Shown here piece after piece: positions 62,856 to 64,000 of a stretch of DNA of 64,000 bases. The stretch is from positions 44,993-108,992 of the forward strand of contig JABDIV010000082.1 in the NCBI GenBank assembly GCA_013003555.1, given 5' to 3'. The stretch's first letter is position 1; each line of letters opens with the position of its first letter. Both the position numbers and the translations under genes were made by a program. Source of the DNA: Flavobacteriaceae bacterium (GTDB lineage: Bacteria > Bacteroidota > Bacteroidia > Flavobacteriales > Flavobacteriaceae). The notes beneath the pieces are model-generated. The model was not told the origin of the DNA. It saw only the letters and a list, made by a program, of their open reading frames with translations, and searched no databases.

Positions 62856-63938
62856 TCAGTGATTAATTATTTCCTCCTGGTGATTTATAGACTCCTGGTG
62901 GATCGCCTTAAATACTCTTAAGACAAATTCTTCACTCAGTTTTCGCTCTTCGCCCTGAAGGATCATTTTACCCAGAATCTCATTCCAGCGTTTTGTCTGT
63001 AAGACAGCTACATTATGTTCCTTTTTAAGTCGACCAATATCATCAGCAACAATCATACGTTTTCCTAGCATTTCTATCAGCTGGTGGTCAATCACATCGA
63101 TCTGCGTTCTTAGCGTATTGATTCTATTATTGAACTCAGCCGCTTGGCCCGATTCCAAACGCACCTTTAGATCGTCCATATATTTTATCAAATTGGCTGG
63201 TGTAATTTGCTGGGCAGCATCACTCCATGCATTATTCGGATCGTGATGGGTTTCCACCATTAAACCATCGTAATTCAAATCGAGGGCTGTCTGACAAAGA
63301 TCAAAGATGATATCGCGTTTTCCGGCGATATGAGATGGATCGAGTATCAAAGGCAAATCAGGGAATCGATTCTGAAGATCGATGGCCAATTGCCATTCCG
63401 GATTGTTTCTGTATCGCGTTTTTTCATAAGTAGAGAATCCACGATGGATCACACCTATATTTTTGATATCGGACTTATGGAAACGTTCTACAGCACCCAA
63501 CCAAAGTGAAAGATCAGGGTTTACCGGATTTTTGACTAAAACAGGCTTATCAGTTCCCTTAAGGGCATCGGCAATCTCCTGAACGATAAACGGGCTAACC
63601 GTTGTTCGGGCTCCGATCCATAATACATCAACGTCATGCTTCAAAGCGAGATCAACATGATTGGCATTTGCCACTTCGGTAGTGATCATCAATCCGGTTT
63701 CATCCTTTGCACGTTGCAGCCATTTCAAACCAAGAGCACCAACCCCTTCAAAGTTTCCGGGTCGCGTTCTGGGCTTCCATATACCGGCTCGAAGTATTGT
63801 TGCATCGCTGCCTTTTAACTGATGGGCTATGGTCAACACTTGTTCTTCGGTTTCTGCGCTGCATGGCCCGGCGATCACCAGTGGGTGATTCAATCCGTAA
63901 TCATCTAACCATGTTCCTAACTCCTTCTTGTTCTCCAT
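62856..63938 (-). CDS. Bifunctional DAHP synthase / chorismate mutase
   Basis: An N-terminal class-II-like aroF/KDPG-type DAHP synthase (residues 1-260: GPCSAETEEQVL, ILRAGIWKPRTRPGNFEGVG, EVANANHVDLAL, DPSHIAGKR, VETHHDPNNAWSDA). A C-terminal AroQ-type chorismate mutase helix bundle is at about 265-350 (IDVIDHQLIEMLGKRMIVADD). The fusion is typical of Bacteroidota, where mutase binding of prephenate regulates the synthase. 360 residues, ATG start. In many flavobacteria rsgA follows this gene directly; here two forward genes lie between. Confidence 0.95.
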   Translation of the reverse strand: MENKKELGTWLDDYGLNHPLVIAGPCSAETEEQVLTIAHQLKGSDATILRAGIWKPRTRPGNFEGVGALGLKWLQRAKDETGLMITTEVANANHVDLALKHDVDVLWIGARTTVSPFIVQEIADALKGTDKPVLVKNPVNPDLSLWLGAVERFHKSDIKNIGVIHRGFSTYEKTRYRNNPEWQLAIDLQNRFPDLPLILDPSHIAGKRDIIFDLCQTALDLNYDGLMVETHHDPNNAWSDAAQQITPANLIKYMDDLKVRLESGQAAEFNNRINTLRTQIDVIDHQLIEMLGKRMIVADDIGRLKKEHNVAVLQTKRWNEILGKMILQGEERKLSEEFVLRVFKAIHQESINHQEEIINH

Positions 63939-64000
63939 TTCAATTTTCTTTATTCAATTCCTTTTAAAATCTTTTTAATGTAATTCGTATTCTGCATTTC

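Overview
The window looks like a chromosome segment of a marine-type Flavobacteriaceae (Bacteroidota). The evidence is two sets of gliding genes (gldKLMN and gldBC), the exosortase pair XrtF plus its associated protein, a SusC/TonB-type receptor, DUF6090 and DUF7670 proteins, class-typical gene order, and promoters of the Bacteroidota type (TTG, about 20 bases, TAnnTTTG) before several genes. Base composition appears uniformly AT-rich. Almost all of it is coding. I see one RNA gene (initiator tRNA), and no rRNA, CRISPR array, transposase or prophage. The genus cannot be fixed from this.

Layout. 0.1-3.4 kb: GTPases der and era with two small membrane proteins. 3.4-3.9 kb: a hairpin-rich intergenic stretch with tRNA-fMet and a copy of its 3' end. 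4-13 kb: LRR protein, a small Cys protein, a tripartite RND efflux operon (MFP, pump, TolC), an ABC-F ATPase. 13-20.5 kb: DUF983, FAD oxidoreductase, the T9SS/gliding operon gldKLMN, and a ureohydrolase-like protein that has lost half of its metal ligands. 20.5-30.8 kb: topA, a membrane protein, then the forward operon miaB, sigma-54 activator, small protein, lptE, TPR-like protein, secG, followed by groESL.

30.9-36.2 kb: a DUF6090 protein and a reverse-strand run of exosortase XrtF, its partner, a TonB receptor and three small secreted metal-binding or lipoprotein genes, which look like a heavy-metal (probably copper) handling group. 36.2-43.9 kb: GAF/fRMsr-like protein, purH, and the rod-shape operon mreBCD-mrdA-rodA. 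43.9-48 kb: a class V aminotransferase fold protein, a second DUF7670 protein, gldC-gldB and nadE. 48-54.3 kb: a LuxR-type regulator with Glu at the phosphoacceptor position, dnaG, an ECF sigma/anti-sigma/outer-membrane protein unit and a polyprenyl synthase. 54.5-59.7 kb: a long reverse block rlmN, queA, aroA, MazG-like, dtd, rsgA. 59.9-62.8 kb: two forward genes (a repeat-bearing Tyr/Gly/His-rich exported protein and a PAP2 phosphatase) placed between rsgA and the DAHP synthase/chorismate mutase gene.

Most of the window is ordinary core genome. I do not see a complete novel system. The items most worth a second look are the degenerate arginase-like protein beside gldK, the D-to-E regulator with its strong upstream palindrome, the +1 reading frame at the end of the 59.9-kb gene, and the repeat-dense tRNA region. 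Several starts look non-ATG (TTG for dnaG, rlmN, the polyprenyl synthase and PAP2; possibly CTG for xrtF).
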